NCBI GenBank assembly: GCA_016777225.1
Contig: JADHRW010000006.1
Location: 34,618 to 98,617 of the forward strand
Direction of reading: 5' to 3'
Length of the DNA stretch: 64,000 nucleotides
DNA from: Candidatus Thalassarchaeum sp.
GTDB lineage: Archaea > Thermoplasmatota > Poseidoniia > Poseidoniales > Thalassarchaeaceae
The translations under genes were made by a program, and so were the position numbers. The notes under the pieces are model-generated. The model worked only from the letters and a program-made list of their open reading frames with translations, was not told the origin of the DNA and made no database searches. Of this stretch, positions 8,803 to 18,922 are shown in pieces. Numbering within the stretch: the first letter of the stretch is position 1; every line of letters starts with the position of its first letter.

Positions 8803-10069
8803 TTATCGGTTCCTGATTGAATATTTCCTTTTCTCTCGGTGTAGCAAATAAAATCCAACCAATTCCCATAATAATTTGAATAATGGCAGATAGAGCAATT
8901 ACTTCTCTTAATTGTAAAAATTCATTTTCAAGAATATAACCTGCGGTTATTGCAGAAGTTCCCATCATGAAGGTTAGTGCTAGAAAATCCGCACCTGCAA
9001 CTCTTCCTCTCCACTCATCTCCTGCACGTTCTTGAGTCAAAGTTGTTGATTGTACCCAATTGAATCCACTAGCAGCATGAGATATGAAAATCATAAGTAG
9101 TAGCAGATTGCTCCATTCCATGAATGATATTATGATATAAAATATTCCAGATGTACCAACTGCTAAGCCTATTAGATATGGCTGTAATTTCTTATTAGTC
9201 ATCAGTTTTCTTCCAGCCATCGGGCCAAAGCCAGATCCAAATCCTCTAGCCATAAACAGAATGCCTATACCGGCTGCAATATCTCCAAATCCAGCCTCCA
9301 TTCCTATTAATATCAGAAGGAATATTTGTGCTCCTCCTCCTGATGACCATAGTGCCTTAGCAATTACTAGTCTTCTAATTTCAGGATTTTGAAGAATATA
9401 TTTCCATCCATCTGTAATTTCTTTAGTAACTACTCTTGGCGTTGCATTTTCACGTTCACTGATATCTGGGCCTCCTGGAGGAAGAGTCATGATGCATATA
9501 GCAGAAACTAGGAATGTTAGTGCATCTATCCATAAGGCAGTGGTTATTCCATAAGTTGCAATTGTTAAACCACCTATGGATGCCCCAATTCCCAATGCTA
9601 TTGACCATCCTCCTGAACCAAGAGCATTGGCTGTGAGTAATTCATCATCAGTACATATGTTTGGTAAATACGCATATTGAGCAGGGTCAAAAATAGACTT
9701 AGCTACCACCATTGCCACTGCCAAGAAATATACTGAAGATAAATTATTTAGTAACTCGAATTGTAAAACTATACCTAAAACAACACAAGCAGCAAGATCC
9801 GATGTAACCATTAGTCCTTTACGAGAATAACGGTCTGCTAGCATTCCCGTGAATGGAGTTACCGCTGCTAATGAAAAGCTCCTTGTTGCTAAAACACCAG
9901 CAATAGCTAAGGGTGAATTATCGCTTGCTTCTCCAGCCAAGATAAATAATGCGATAACAGTAAACCAATCTCCAATATAGGATAGCTCTTGAGCAATGAA
10001 TAAGCGACGAAAAGAGTGATTATTCTTGAGTATCTGTATAAACCCTACACCACTCATAGACATCCGCAT
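8792..10069 (-). CDS. MFS transporter, drug/siderophore exporter type
   Basis: A 425-residue major facilitator with about 12 membrane helices. The short loop after helix 2, TGMLADRYSRKGLMV, is the MFS signature (GxxaDRxGRR-like) and places it near the EntS/MFS_3 group of exporters. A second related loop lies after helix 8 (GPMAGRKLM). Proteins of this group export drugs, siderophores or small metabolites by proton exchange; the actual substrate cannot be told. It is a single gene, diverging from the oligoribonuclease gene across a 65-base gap that probably holds both promoters. Confidence 0.8.
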   Translation of the reverse strand: MRMSMSGVGFIQILKNNHSFRRLFIAQELSYIGDWFTVIALFILAGEASDNSPLAIAGVLATRSFSLAAVTPFTGMLADRYSRKGLMVTSDLAACVVLGIVLQFELLNNLSSVYFLAVAMVVAKSIFDPAQYAYLPNICTDDELLTANALGSGGWSIALGIGASIGGLTIATYGITTALWIDALTFLVSAICIMTLPPGGPDISERENATPRVVTKEITDGWKYILQNPEIRRLVIAKALWSSGGGAQIFLLILIGMEAGFGDIAAGIGILFMARGFGSGFGPMAGRKLMTNKKLQPYLIGLAVGTSGIFYIIISFMEWSNLLLLMIFISHAASGFNWVQSTTLTQERAGDEWRGRVAGADFLALTFMMGTSAITAGYILENEFLQLREVIALSAIIQIIMGIGWILFATPREKEIFNQEPITSL

Positions 10070-10134
10070 AACTTATTCATTATCATACTGATGCTTATCA
10101 TAACTCATAAGACTAAACTGCTCTCGCGAGAATC

Positions 10135-10674
10135 ATGGTTGAAGACCGCTTAGTATGGATTGATCTAGAGATGACTGGCTTAGACCCATATGAAAATACT
10201 ATTATTGAGATTGCAACTATAGTAACTGAGGCAGATCTCTCAATAGTGGCAGAAGGCCCTAGTTTTGAGATTTCGGTATCGGAAGAAGACTTGGCAAAAA
10301 TGGATGAATGGAATGTTTCTCATCATACTGAAAATGGTTTAATTGAGCGTGTAAGAAATTCAGAGACCAGTATGAGTGATGCTGAAATAGCTACTCTTGA
10401 ATTTCTACAAATTCACTGTCTTGCGGGTGTCCCTCCTTTATGCGGTAATACAATAGGGCAAGATCGTCGTTTCCTTAGAAGATATATGCCTACTCTTCAT
10501 TCCTTCTTCCATTATCGTAGTGTTGACGTCACTAGTGTCAAAGAATTAGTTAGAAGATGGTATCCTGATTTACCTAAATGGAAAAATCATTCTGGTCATA
10601 GAGCATTGGGAGATATTCGTGGTAGTATTAACGAACTTGCCTACTATCGTGAACATATCTTTATCAAGAAATAA
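10135..10674 (+). CDS. orn: Oligoribonuclease
   Basis: A DEDDh 3'-5' exonuclease that degrades RNA pieces of two to five nucleotides, mainly dinucleotides, to monomers. The 179 residues match the length of bacterial Orn (about 181). Exo I is IDLEMTG with Asp10 and Glu12, Exo II has Asp110 (GQDRRF), and Exo III has His155 and Asp160 in the HRALGDIRGSI segment. The similarity is to the bacterial/eukaryotic Orn family rather than to archaeal exosome enzymes, so transfer from bacteria is likely. A 10-base palindrome, TCTCGCGAGA (10122-10131), sits directly before the start; its role is unknown. Confidence 0.9.
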   Translation: MVEDRLVWIDLEMTGLDPYENTIIEIATIVTEADLSIVAEGPSFEISVSEEDLAKMDEWNVSHHTENGLIERVRNSETSMSDAEIATLEFLQIHCLAGVPPLCGNTIGQDRRFLRRYMPTLHSFFHYRSVDVTSVKELVRRWYPDLPKWKNHSGHRALGDIRGSINELAYYREHIFIKK

Positions 10675-10725
10675 TTTTAGAAACTTTATTCGATATGTAT
10701 TTTTTAATTTAATTGAGATTTTATT

Positions 10726-11286
10726 ATGGAAATATATAGTATTCCCGATATTAATCAATTACGGAATACTGTTATCTCTAAAATGAGGCTTTTTTCTGAT
10801 TCTTCTGGAAATAGAGTCTTTACCAACTCTGAATTATTTAATTTGTCTCAAATAGGGATATCCTACCTTTCAAGAAACTCTATTTCTAGGCATGGACTTA
10901 CAACGAATTTAGATAAATCTAAGAGAATTAGTAGTGGTAATTGTAGCGTCCGTCTTAATCGTAATTTATTTCAAGAAGAATATATTGATTATGCTGAATT
11001 TGTACTTTTTCATGAATATATCCATTGTCTAGGTAATTTTACTCATAACAAGGATTTCCGTCTGATTGAGAATCTTTGGCCGAACAAAAAACAAATGAAT
11101 CTTATTGGAAAGAAATTAACTAGAGATTTACAGAATATTAATTCTAAGTGGGCTTGGACTTGCTCGAAGTGTGGTTTTATTGTTAGAAAAAGCACTCGAA
11201 AGTTTAGAAGTAATTATTTTCACAAAGAATGTAAAGGGAAATTAGAAAATATTCCCATCATTCATCCCACCAAACTGGAACATTGA
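10726..11286 (+). CDS. SprT-like zinc metalloprotein
   Basis: A 186-residue protein with the SprT/Spartan-type layout. A zinc metalloprotease helix carries HEYIH at residues 96-100, with a third possible ligand, His107, in NFTHNKDF. A C-terminal zinc ribbon follows (Cys146, Cys149, His166, Cys169). Spartan enzymes cut proteins crosslinked to DNA; the role of small prokaryotic relatives is less clear. The C-terminal ribbon is a normal feature of the family. The gene overlaps the converging hydrolase gene by 29 bases at the 3' end. Confidence 0.72.
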   Translation: MEIYSIPDINQLRNTVISKMRLFSDSSGNRVFTNSELFNLSQIGISYLSRNSISRHGLTTNLDKSKRISSGNCSVRLNRNLFQEEYIDYAEFVLFHEYIHCLGNFTHNKDFRLIENLWPNKKQMNLIGKKLTRDLQNINSKWAWTCSKCGFIVRKSTRKFRSNYFHKECKGKLENIPIIHPTKLEH

Positions 11287-13129
11287 ACCAGTTCTCATGA
11301 GCAATCGGACGATCTAATGTAGGTAGGGTCAGAACCTGATATCCTGCGAAAATTGTCATTCCCAAAGAAGCACATGGTGATGGCAAGTAATCCTCTCCAG
11401 TTTCAGTGACTACCAATTGAATAGTATGTCCTTTTGGCACAATCACATCCATCGGATTAAATTCCATTAGCATTCTATAACTTGTCATTGGAGATGTAGG
11501 AAGCGCATCATATCCTCCATCTCTATATCTAACATCCATAGTTGCATGTCCCAATCTTAAACCGCTAGTTCCATCATACATTGTTACAAATAATTGTCCT
11601 CCATTGCACATATTTGTTCTAGCGTCAATATGTAATGTTGGTAATCCTGAGATATGCATATCGGTTGTAATTGGCTGACTAGTTATTGTCATAGATTGTT
11701 GAGAATTAATAGTTCCCGACATACCTCCTTCCCAGTCAGCGATTGCAAATTGTATATTTTCAGTATCTTCTGCTGGCCATGTGTCTTCAATATGCCATTT
11801 TCCATCATTTCTTTGAACTTGAACATAGGATTCGGGTTCATCTCCTATTCCTTTGAGATAATATTCAAACCATGGAAATAATTCTACTGCCCAATCCATT
11901 CTTGTGACATTTGGAAATGCTTCAGCTCCATATCCTGACTCTAGTCCTTCGTGAACAGTAGGTTGGTCAGGATAATTATGCCCCCATTGTCCAGAAATAG
12001 TCCTTACATTAATCCCCGCATCTTTCAAGAGCTGATGTGTAGGGAATGCATGATAAGGATCTACATTCCAATCTTGTAAACCCCAAACAATGTATACACT
12101 TCCATTATAGTTATCTATCACATCTTGTAAGTGGTATCTTTCATCCCAATAGTCATTCCATTCATCCCCTCCAAATCCAGCACCTAGCCAAGTTGTAAAC
12201 GGACTGATAGGTCCAATAGCGTCATCTGAACATAATCTCATATCATCACTTGTTGCATCAGCTGTGGCTCCTTCGTATAGAACATCATACAACATTGCTC
12301 TTGCTTCACTAGAACCATTTCTGTAAAACATCTGCTGAACACCAATCGATCCAGATATCGGTACTATGGTTTTCAGATGTTCTGAAGGATTTTGTGCTGC
12401 TTCCCAATTAGTGGTACCAGCATATGATTTACCCATTAAACCAACATTTCCATTTGACCATTCTTGTTCTCCAAGCCAATGAACTGCTGACTGAATTCCT
12501 ATTTGTTCACCTAAACCCTTGACATCTTGACAGTGAGTAGATTTTCCGGTACCAAAAGTTGAGACTTGAGCCAGAGCATATCCATGTGGTACAAATTCTT
12601 CAAGTACCCAAAGACCGACTCCAGCATCAGGTATTGTATTTGGATTAGAATCATCACCTACAACTCCTTCTCCACCAAAGTCATAGTATGGATGGACAGT
12701 TGCAATAACTGGAACTTTTGTACCATTTGGAACATTTGGCATCCATAGAGAAACATGCATGAGAGCAGGTCCGGGATATCCTACATCTTGTTCTGAAGCA
12801 GGTAAATCTACTTCAACAAAATATTCTGTTGGTCCTGACCATGAATATAATCCTTCAACTGGTAGTTGACTTCTCCATCCAGTCATATTCAAATCCATAT
12901 TATATCGTTCATTAACAGGAGTTTCCCACCATTCATATTCTGAATTACTAAATCCTCCAGGGCCTGCTCCAGCCCATATTGTTGAACTTACAATTAATCC
13001 GATTACAACAGTTGTAGAGATTACAATTCCTAGTTTCTTATTTGTATCTAAATTATTTAAAAATGGATTATTTAGTATAAAAGAGAATCTGTTCTCTTCG
13101 ATAATTTCGGCATCCAAGACCTCATCCAT
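11258..13129 (-). CDS. Membrane-anchored S15/CocE-type serine hydrolase
   Basis: A 623-residue alpha/beta hydrolase of the X-Pro dipeptidyl-peptidase / CocE family. Residues 33-53 form one membrane helix, so the enzyme faces outward with a short cytoplasmic N terminus. The nucleophile elbow is GKSYAG with Ser235, the acid is probably Asp353 (GLQDWNVDP), and the base is His384 (QWGHNYP). The C-terminal third is the jelly-roll PepX_C domain usual in this family. Known members release X-Pro dipeptides or split acyl esters. Given the other secreted peptidases here, peptide use is my inference. Confidence 0.82.
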   Translation of the reverse strand: MDEVLDAEIIEENRFSFILNNPFLNNLDTNKKLGIVISTTVVIGLIVSSTIWAGAGPGGFSNSEYEWWETPVNERYNMDLNMTGWRSQLPVEGLYSWSGPTEYFVEVDLPASEQDVGYPGPALMHVSLWMPNVPNGTKVPVIATVHPYYDFGGEGVVGDDSNPNTIPDAGVGLWVLEEFVPHGYALAQVSTFGTGKSTHCQDVKGLGEQIGIQSAVHWLGEQEWSNGNVGLMGKSYAGTTNWEAAQNPSEHLKTIVPISGSIGVQQMFYRNGSSEARAMLYDVLYEGATADATSDDMRLCSDDAIGPISPFTTWLGAGFGGDEWNDYWDERYHLQDVIDNYNGSVYIVWGLQDWNVDPYHAFPTHQLLKDAGINVRTISGQWGHNYPDQPTVHEGLESGYGAEAFPNVTRMDWAVELFPWFEYYLKGIGDEPESYVQVQRNDGKWHIEDTWPAEDTENIQFAIADWEGGMSGTINSQQSMTITSQPITTDMHISGLPTLHIDARTNMCNGGQLFVTMYDGTSGLRLGHATMDVRYRDGGYDALPTSPMTSYRMLMEFNPMDVIVPKGHTIQLVVTETGEDYLPSPCASLGMTIFAGYQVLTLPTLDRPIAHENWFNVPVWWDE

Positions 13130-13182
13130 TGCCCCTCCGAAAAGATGATAGCAGATTATGGTAATGTTTTATCGACATAGAA

Positions 13183-14076
13183 TTATGCTTCATCTATTTC
13201 TATATCTAGGACTAAATGGTCCCAATGAGGTGCATAAGATTTGATTCTATTGATATTAATATTTTTCACTTTATATGAAGAATCTAGATTTTCTAAAATA
13301 TTAGTTGTGTCGAGTACTAACTTTTGATAATCATTAGCAGGTGCTAGACCATGTAAATGTAAAACTCCTCCACTTTTTTTCAGACAACTTAATGCTATGT
13401 CATAAGACTTCTCAGCGGTAGGAAGAAGCCCTAATAACACCCTATCTGCAATATTAATTAGGTCTCTAGTAGTCGTTCTATTATCTCCTTCATATATCGT
13501 ACATCTTCCCTCAACATTATTAATTTTCAAATTATATTTCAGAGCTCTTATTGCATTAATATTCCATTCACATGAATATACATGCTTTGCTTGACTTTTG
13601 ACTAAAATCGGTAAAGTATAATACCCAATTCCACAAAATAAATCAACAATAATATCGTCTTTAGGTATGACTTCTCCCATTCTCCTACGTTCATTGATAT
13701 TCCCTGATGAGAACATACATTGAGTCAAATTATATCCGTACTTTATTCCACTCTCTTTCCTAATAACCCAGTCATCTTCCCCAACCAATATTTCTACAGT
13801 CGATTCTCTCTTTTCTCCAACAATTTCCCCTAATCTTGCCAGTCTCTTAACGCCTAAACTATTACAAATATTCAGCCAAAAATCATTACAAATAATCAAT
13901 TTCCAATGTATATTTTTAAAAGCTGAATTTGGTAGCAGTACAATATCTGCAAATTTTTCCCATTTCTTTGGTATATCATCTAATAATAATGATATATTTT
14001 CTAAATCATTATGATTCATTATAAGATATGAATTTACAAAATTTCGTAGTCGTAAGTGAGGTTGATGCATACTCAT
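13183..14076 (-). CDS. taw2: TYW2-type tRNA-Phe aminocarboxypropyl transferase
   Basis: TYW2/Taw2 transfers the 3-amino-3-carboxypropyl group of S-adenosylmethionine to the wyosine base in tRNA-Phe. The Rossmann SAM site reads VDLFCGIGYYTLP. Other matches to TYW2 are SCEWNINAIRALKYNL, EGDNRTTTRDL, ADRVLLGLLP and GGVLHLHG. The CEWN and GLLP signatures resemble eukaryotic TYW2 more than the related methyltransferase Trm5, whose catalytic NPPY-like motif is absent. At 297 residues it is of archaeal length. It diverges from the secreted-protein gene at 14139; TYW1 lies about 9 kb upstream. Confidence 0.82.
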   Translation of the reverse strand: MSMHQPHLRLRNFVNSYLIMNHNDLENISLLLDDIPKKWEKFADIVLLPNSAFKNIHWKLIICNDFWLNICNSLGVKRLARLGEIVGEKRESTVEILVGEDDWVIRKESGIKYGYNLTQCMFSSGNINERRRMGEVIPKDDIIVDLFCGIGYYTLPILVKSQAKHVYSCEWNINAIRALKYNLKINNVEGRCTIYEGDNRTTTRDLINIADRVLLGLLPTAEKSYDIALSCLKKSGGVLHLHGLAPANDYQKLVLDTTNILENLDSSYKVKNININRIKSYAPHWDHLVLDIEIDEA

Positions 14077-14138
14077 TCGTATCCTCGGAGATGCAAGATG
14101 GATTCAGACTTATGGTATATGAGTTCCTCCAGCATAAT

Positions 14139-17132
14139 ATGCAACGTCTAGTAGTGTTACTAGTTTTGTTGTTAATTTCTCCAGTTTCTCTAGCATCTCC
14201 TCCTCCGGGTGAACCCGATATTGTAAATGATATTTGTTCGACATGGAACAGTTCGGATGGTAATTGTGATGATTATCAGTCTATTTTAGATGGTTCTACT
14301 ACTGATGAATGGATCAAATCTTCAATCTCTGTAAACGTTGATGATGCTGAATCAGTTTCGTTAACAATTGCCACAGCAATACATGAACTTTCTCGCGCGG
14401 ATCTCAATCTAGAAGATCTAGATTTGGAAGGAGATAGTGACTTTGGAGATGGTATTCCTGCAGACTATATACGAAATTACCTTGATTTAGATAGAAATGG
14501 TCTAACTGTCGAAGATAGAATGCTTTCTCTGATTCAAAATAATATGAAAGAATATATTGAAGATAATTTTGATTATACAGAAAGTTCACTTTTGAATACA
14601 ATTTCCAGTATCGAATTTTCTTCAGATAGTGAATTACAATGTACCTACAGTAAAACTCTAGACTCTATTGATGAAGTTAATGGATTCCCAAATGATCCAT
14701 TTAATCCTCCTATTTGTTTCCGAGGAGTATTTGTATTAGTCCTTAATCCCTCTAAATTAGGACTAAATGAAGATACAGGTGATATCAATAGAATGATGCA
14801 AGGTGTATTATTGATGGGGGGTGATATTAATTCTTCATTTAATGCTAAAGCTTTGCCTGGGCACTATGTCGAATTGACTGTTTTACCTCCTGATTATTCA
14901 ACTGCTTATCAAGTTGATAATCCTGGTATTTTACTTACTAATAATTTTCCTAATCAATACCCCCAAACATATGGTCATTTATCTTTGGATAATACTAATC
15001 CTGAAATCATTACTAGTATCTCAGAAGATCTCAATATGAGAATAAAGAATCGTAATCCACTCTCTGTTTTATCAATTAATGATGAACAACCTGCTTTGAC
15101 CATTGATATTGTAATTGATGCTAGAGATTCTAGTAATACTGAAATTGAAATGATATTATCTATTCATCACCTTAAATCTGAAACATTAGATGCATGGATG
15201 ATAGATTTAGATGACGGTAATATGAATCTACCAATAATAACTTCTGATGGTATTAGAATGATAAATACTGAATTAGATAGAGATTTGACTGATCTTATCA
15301 ACGGTATTCCTATTCAATCATTATCTTTGGGGTTCTCTGAATTATTTGGATCTGAGATTCACTTCCTTGAACCTATTTTTTCTCCCTCTGATGATGAAGG
15401 AGGAATAGATTTCCGGCATAAATTAGGGGAAACCTGCAATGAATTATTAGAAGTAAAATATTGTTTAGATGGTGATGAATCAATGTCCGGTCAGAATCCA
15501 ATTTATATCGAATCTAGTTCTCAATCAGTTCAACTTAAGATATCAAAAATTATCGAGAATATGTTAGGTTCGAGTTTAGGTGATGTGTCAACACTTGATT
15601 TTTCTATAATTAATGACGAAGATTTAGCAGCTGCAATGAGTATCATAGAGGTTGAGTTTTCTTCTAATACCGATTGGCTACAAGATTTACTACCAATAGG
15701 ATTTCCAAATACTAATATTAATTTTGAACTGTTTCTTCCTGAATGGATTAAATCGACAAAGGGTGACCGTTCTATTCTTGAAATAAAATCTTCTTTCCAT
15801 AATCAGGAAATATCTAAATTAGGTCTTGAAGGTGCCAGACAGTTCGATTGGGAACATCCTATTTGTTTGAATTCGGAGCCTTGTGAAGATACTTCAAAAG
15901 ATTTGATTTGCTCTTCTAAACAAGGAACATGTATTACTTCAAAAGTTGAATTCTTCTTTAATAATGTAGCAATTAATGAATTAAATAGTGCTATAAAAAT
16001 TGATTTTGAGGCCGAATTAACTTTATCTATTCATCGATTGAGGATTTCTTCTGGGCAAGAAGGGATTGAATTAAAACCGATTCCTTCTGATTTAATTCAT
16101 AGAGCAATCGCAGTTGGAGATAGGCGTTCGTCTGTTTTTGTTATTGATGATAATGGTGGTACAAATATAATTGAAGGTGGGCTTTTAGGCGGTTCTGAAA
16201 TTTCTGCTCCAATAGATTTTGGTAATGGCCATAAAATCAATCTAGTAATTTCTAATTCAGGAATGAATCAGTTTGCAAATGAATTAAATGATTTATTTCC
16301 AATTATTACGGAAGAGAACAGTATCACAGGATTTCCTTTAGATTTAGGATTTGACAAATATGAATTAAATGTAGATTTAGAGTCTACTCCATTCTCCTTC
16401 GAGCCTAAAATATATCAGATTCCTAGTACAATCACTCCTTCTGATTTGAATCCAATTAATTTTTCTGCATCAATCAGGAATGCAGAAATGAGTATTACTT
16501 CTGATAACAATCAAATCGATTTAGATGTACATCGTTCGTACATTAATTCATTATTCAATGATAATCTAGGTTGGCCATTTGGTGATCCTATTACAAGTGA
16601 TTTTGGGATTACATTTGATGAATCTCAAATGCAACAAAAGATATTTCCAATAATGGAACATACTACTTTTGGAACAATTCATTCTTCTGCTTTGATTGTT
16701 ATTCATATGCCAAATGAATTCAGATTCACATCATTTGAGAGTTCTAATGGATTAAGTAATATTTCTGAAATTAATAATCGACAAGTATTAACTTATCTTA
16801 CCCCTATCTGTCCTGAATCTATATCATGGGATAACTGCAAGACAAATTATGATACAGTAACATATAATCTTGAATATAGTTGGACATTTGTATTTGCAGA
16901 ATTAATTCCTTATGGGATAATTTTTTCGACTTTATTTGGCTTATTAGTAGTCCGGATAATAAGGAATAGAAAAGAAAAACAGTATCAGAAAATAATCCAA
17001 CAGGAAGTTGAACAAGAACGTCTTACTGAAGATGCAGCAGTAGCTGAATTCGGGGCAATGAATTCACCTATTTTAATGGTCGAAGAATCATTCTTTGAGA
17101 TGGACACAATTGAAGAGAATAATGAATTATAG
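14139..17132 (+). CDS. Large secreted, C-terminally anchored protein, unknown
   Basis: ATG 14139 is chosen because a clear signal peptide starts there (MQRLVVLLVLLLISPVSLAS). The longer frame from 14028 would overlap TYW2. The 997-residue product has a long acidic, Ser/Asn/Asp-rich outer part. Paired cysteines in the middle (for example CNELLEVKYC and several near residues 590-620) suggest disulfides. One membrane helix (about 935-955) is followed by a basic and then acidic cytoplasmic tail of about 45 residues. I recognise no domain. It is probably a surface protein. A six-G run lies at 14816-14821. Confidence 0.65.
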   Translation: MQRLVVLLVLLLISPVSLASPPPGEPDIVNDICSTWNSSDGNCDDYQSILDGSTTDEWIKSSISVNVDDAESVSLTIATAIHELSRADLNLEDLDLEGDSDFGDGIPADYIRNYLDLDRNGLTVEDRMLSLIQNNMKEYIEDNFDYTESSLLNTISSIEFSSDSELQCTYSKTLDSIDEVNGFPNDPFNPPICFRGVFVLVLNPSKLGLNEDTGDINRMMQGVLLMGGDINSSFNAKALPGHYVELTVLPPDYSTAYQVDNPGILLTNNFPNQYPQTYGHLSLDNTNPEIITSISEDLNMRIKNRNPLSVLSINDEQPALTIDIVIDARDSSNTEIEMILSIHHLKSETLDAWMIDLDDGNMNLPIITSDGIRMINTELDRDLTDLINGIPIQSLSLGFSELFGSEIHFLEPIFSPSDDEGGIDFRHKLGETCNELLEVKYCLDGDESMSGQNPIYIESSSQSVQLKISKIIENMLGSSLGDVSTLDFSIINDEDLAAAMSIIEVEFSSNTDWLQDLLPIGFPNTNINFELFLPEWIKSTKGDRSILEIKSSFHNQEISKLGLEGARQFDWEHPICLNSEPCEDTSKDLICSSKQGTCITSKVEFFFNNVAINELNSAIKIDFEAELTLSIHRLRISSGQEGIELKPIPSDLIHRAIAVGDRRSSVFVIDDNGGTNIIEGGLLGGSEISAPIDFGNGHKINLVISNSGMNQFANELNDLFPIITEENSITGFPLDLGFDKYELNVDLESTPFSFEPKIYQIPSTITPSDLNPINFSASIRNAEMSITSDNNQIDLDVHRSYINSLFNDNLGWPFGDPITSDFGITFDESQMQQKIFPIMEHTTFGTIHSSALIVIHMPNEFRFTSFESSNGLSNISEINNRQVLTYLTPICPESISWDNCKTNYDTVTYNLEYSWTFVFAELIPYGIIFSTLFGLLVVRIIRNRKEKQYQKIIQQEVEQERLTEDAAVAEFGAMNSPILMVEESFFEMDTIEENNEL

Positions 17133-17141
17133 AACTGAGAG

Positions 17142-18911
17142 TTAAATTAATTCTGAATGAATTCTCTCAGCCATCTCTTTACCAATACCTGGGACTTTTC
17201 TGAGCTCTTCTACTGATGCAAATTTTATTTTTTTATAGCCTCCAAAGTGTATCAATAATGATTGTATTTTTTTTGCTCCTAATCCTTCTATATTTTCTAA
17301 TGGGTTTTTCAGTGTTGATTTACTGCGTCTTTTTCTATGGTATTTATTGACAAATCTATGTGCCTCATCTCTGGAATGAATCAAAACTCTACCTTTTCTA
17401 TCTAATATCAATGGTTCTTTTCCTTTACGGAATATAGTTTCCTCTTTTTTTGCTAATGCTGCAATTGGAAATATATTTTTCAATCCCTGTTTTTCTAAAA
17501 CTCTGTGAATGGTATCTAAGTGAGTTTTACCTCCATCTAATAGAAGTAAATCTGGCCATTCTTCCTGTCTTTTACTCCATCTTTCAATAACTTCTGACAT
17601 CATCTTTAAATCATCTAAAACATCAGTTTTAACACGATAAGTTCTATACTCTTTTTTAGAAGGTCTTCCTTTTCTTAGAACAATTGATGCCCCAACTCTC
17701 TCTGAGCCTTGAAGTTGAGCCATATCAAAACAAACAATGTAATCTAGCGATTTTAATTGTAATAGCTTTGCTCCATCATCAGCAGCAATTTTCTCTAAAT
17801 TCCCTGAACGTTTATTTTTATGTCTTACAACTTGAAAATCAGCATTTTGATTTGCCATCCTTAGTAACTTTGCCAATTCTCCTCTAATTGGTACTCTTGT
17901 TTCTACATTTGCCCCTCTTCTATTTTCAAGCCATTGTTGCATTACATCTGTAATTGGTGTAGGTAGAAGTATTATTTTGGGTGGTTTCCTTTCTGAGTAA
18001 TGTTCAGAAAGAACTAATGAAACTGATTCTGCAATATCTCCTCTATGGATTAATGGATAATTAACCTCACCTTGTATTCTACCATCTTTTGCATGAAGTA
18101 TTACTACTACAGCTACATCATTTCGAAAAGCGAAACCTACTGCATCACAATCTTGATAAAATCTAGAATTAATAATTTGTTGAGATATTATTGTTTGAAT
18201 TGCTGAGATCAGGTCTCTTGTTTTAGCGGCATTTTCATAATCTAAATTCTCTGAATATTCCTCCATTTCTTTATTTAATTTTTGAATTAATTTCCCTGCA
18301 TTTCCGTTCAGGACTTCCTTTGCAGCAGTGACTAATTTTCCATATCCATCAGGATCTAAGCATGGGCCTCTACACAGACCAATATGCATTGCTAGACAAC
18401 CATCGGCACCCTTACAATCTTCATCTCTTATTCCAAAATGTCTTCTGATAAGTTGTATGACTTTTTTAGCCGCTCCAGCATCTGGGAAAGGCCCCCATCT
18501 GAGAGAATCATCTGATGGGAATCTAGTATAGATAATTCTTGGATATTCTTCATTTGTAAGGCAGATATATGGAAATGATTTATCATCCTTTAACATAGAA
18601 TTATATCTTGGTTTATGTTTTCTTATTAGTTCTCTCTCAAGAACTAATGCTTCAGCAGGATTCTGAGTTACAATAAAATCTATATTCTCAGATCTTTGAA
18701 TCAGTTTGGGAATCATTTTTCTATCAGGATTTTTAGAAAAATATGAACGTACTCTTTCTTTTAGATTATTTGCTTTACCGACATACAAAACTCTCCCCTC
18801 TTTTTGTTTGAAAAGATATACTCCAGGATTAGCTGGAAAGTCCAAATTTCCATTCTCGAGTGCCATATCTGTATGATGCGGCGCAGGTGAATACCCATGA
18901 ACCCTAGACAT
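17142..18911 (-). CDS. uvrC: Excinuclease ABC subunit C
   Basis: Nuclease subunit of UvrABC nucleotide excision repair; it makes both cuts around a lesion. Domains appear in the normal order. A GIY-YIG nuclease comes first (PGVYLF, VLYVGKANNLKERV). A cysteine cluster follows (near residues 165-185), then a UVR helical hairpin near 210-240, the RNase H-like 5' nuclease (VCFDMAQLQGSERVGAS and LLLDGGKTHL), and a C-terminal double helix-hairpin-helix. The length of 589 is near full. UvrABC in archaea is known to be of bacterial origin; UvrA and UvrB are not in this window. It diverges from the regulator at 18923 with only 11 bases between starts, so promoters must overlap coding sequence. Confidence 0.95.
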   Translation of the reverse strand: MSRVHGYSPAPHHTDMALENGNLDFPANPGVYLFKQKEGRVLYVGKANNLKERVRSYFSKNPDRKMIPKLIQRSENIDFIVTQNPAEALVLERELIRKHKPRYNSMLKDDKSFPYICLTNEEYPRIIYTRFPSDDSLRWGPFPDAGAAKKVIQLIRRHFGIRDEDCKGADGCLAMHIGLCRGPCLDPDGYGKLVTAAKEVLNGNAGKLIQKLNKEMEEYSENLDYENAAKTRDLISAIQTIISQQIINSRFYQDCDAVGFAFRNDVAVVVILHAKDGRIQGEVNYPLIHRGDIAESVSLVLSEHYSERKPPKIILLPTPITDVMQQWLENRRGANVETRVPIRGELAKLLRMANQNADFQVVRHKNKRSGNLEKIAADDGAKLLQLKSLDYIVCFDMAQLQGSERVGASIVLRKGRPSKKEYRTYRVKTDVLDDLKMMSEVIERWSKRQEEWPDLLLLDGGKTHLDTIHRVLEKQGLKNIFPIAALAKKEETIFRKGKEPLILDRKGRVLIHSRDEAHRFVNKYHRKRRSKSTLKNPLENIEGLGAKKIQSLLIHFGGYKKIKFASVEELRKVPGIGKEMAERIHSELI

Positions 18912-18922
18912 GTTCGAGAGTC

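Noticed and set aside
10122..10131. TCTCGCGAGA palindrome as an operator of orn
   Set aside because: A single 10-base palindrome with no second copy seen; noted in the orn entry only.
14028..14138. Longer start for the 997-residue secreted protein
   Set aside because: It would overlap the TYW2 start and place 37 residues before an obvious signal peptide.
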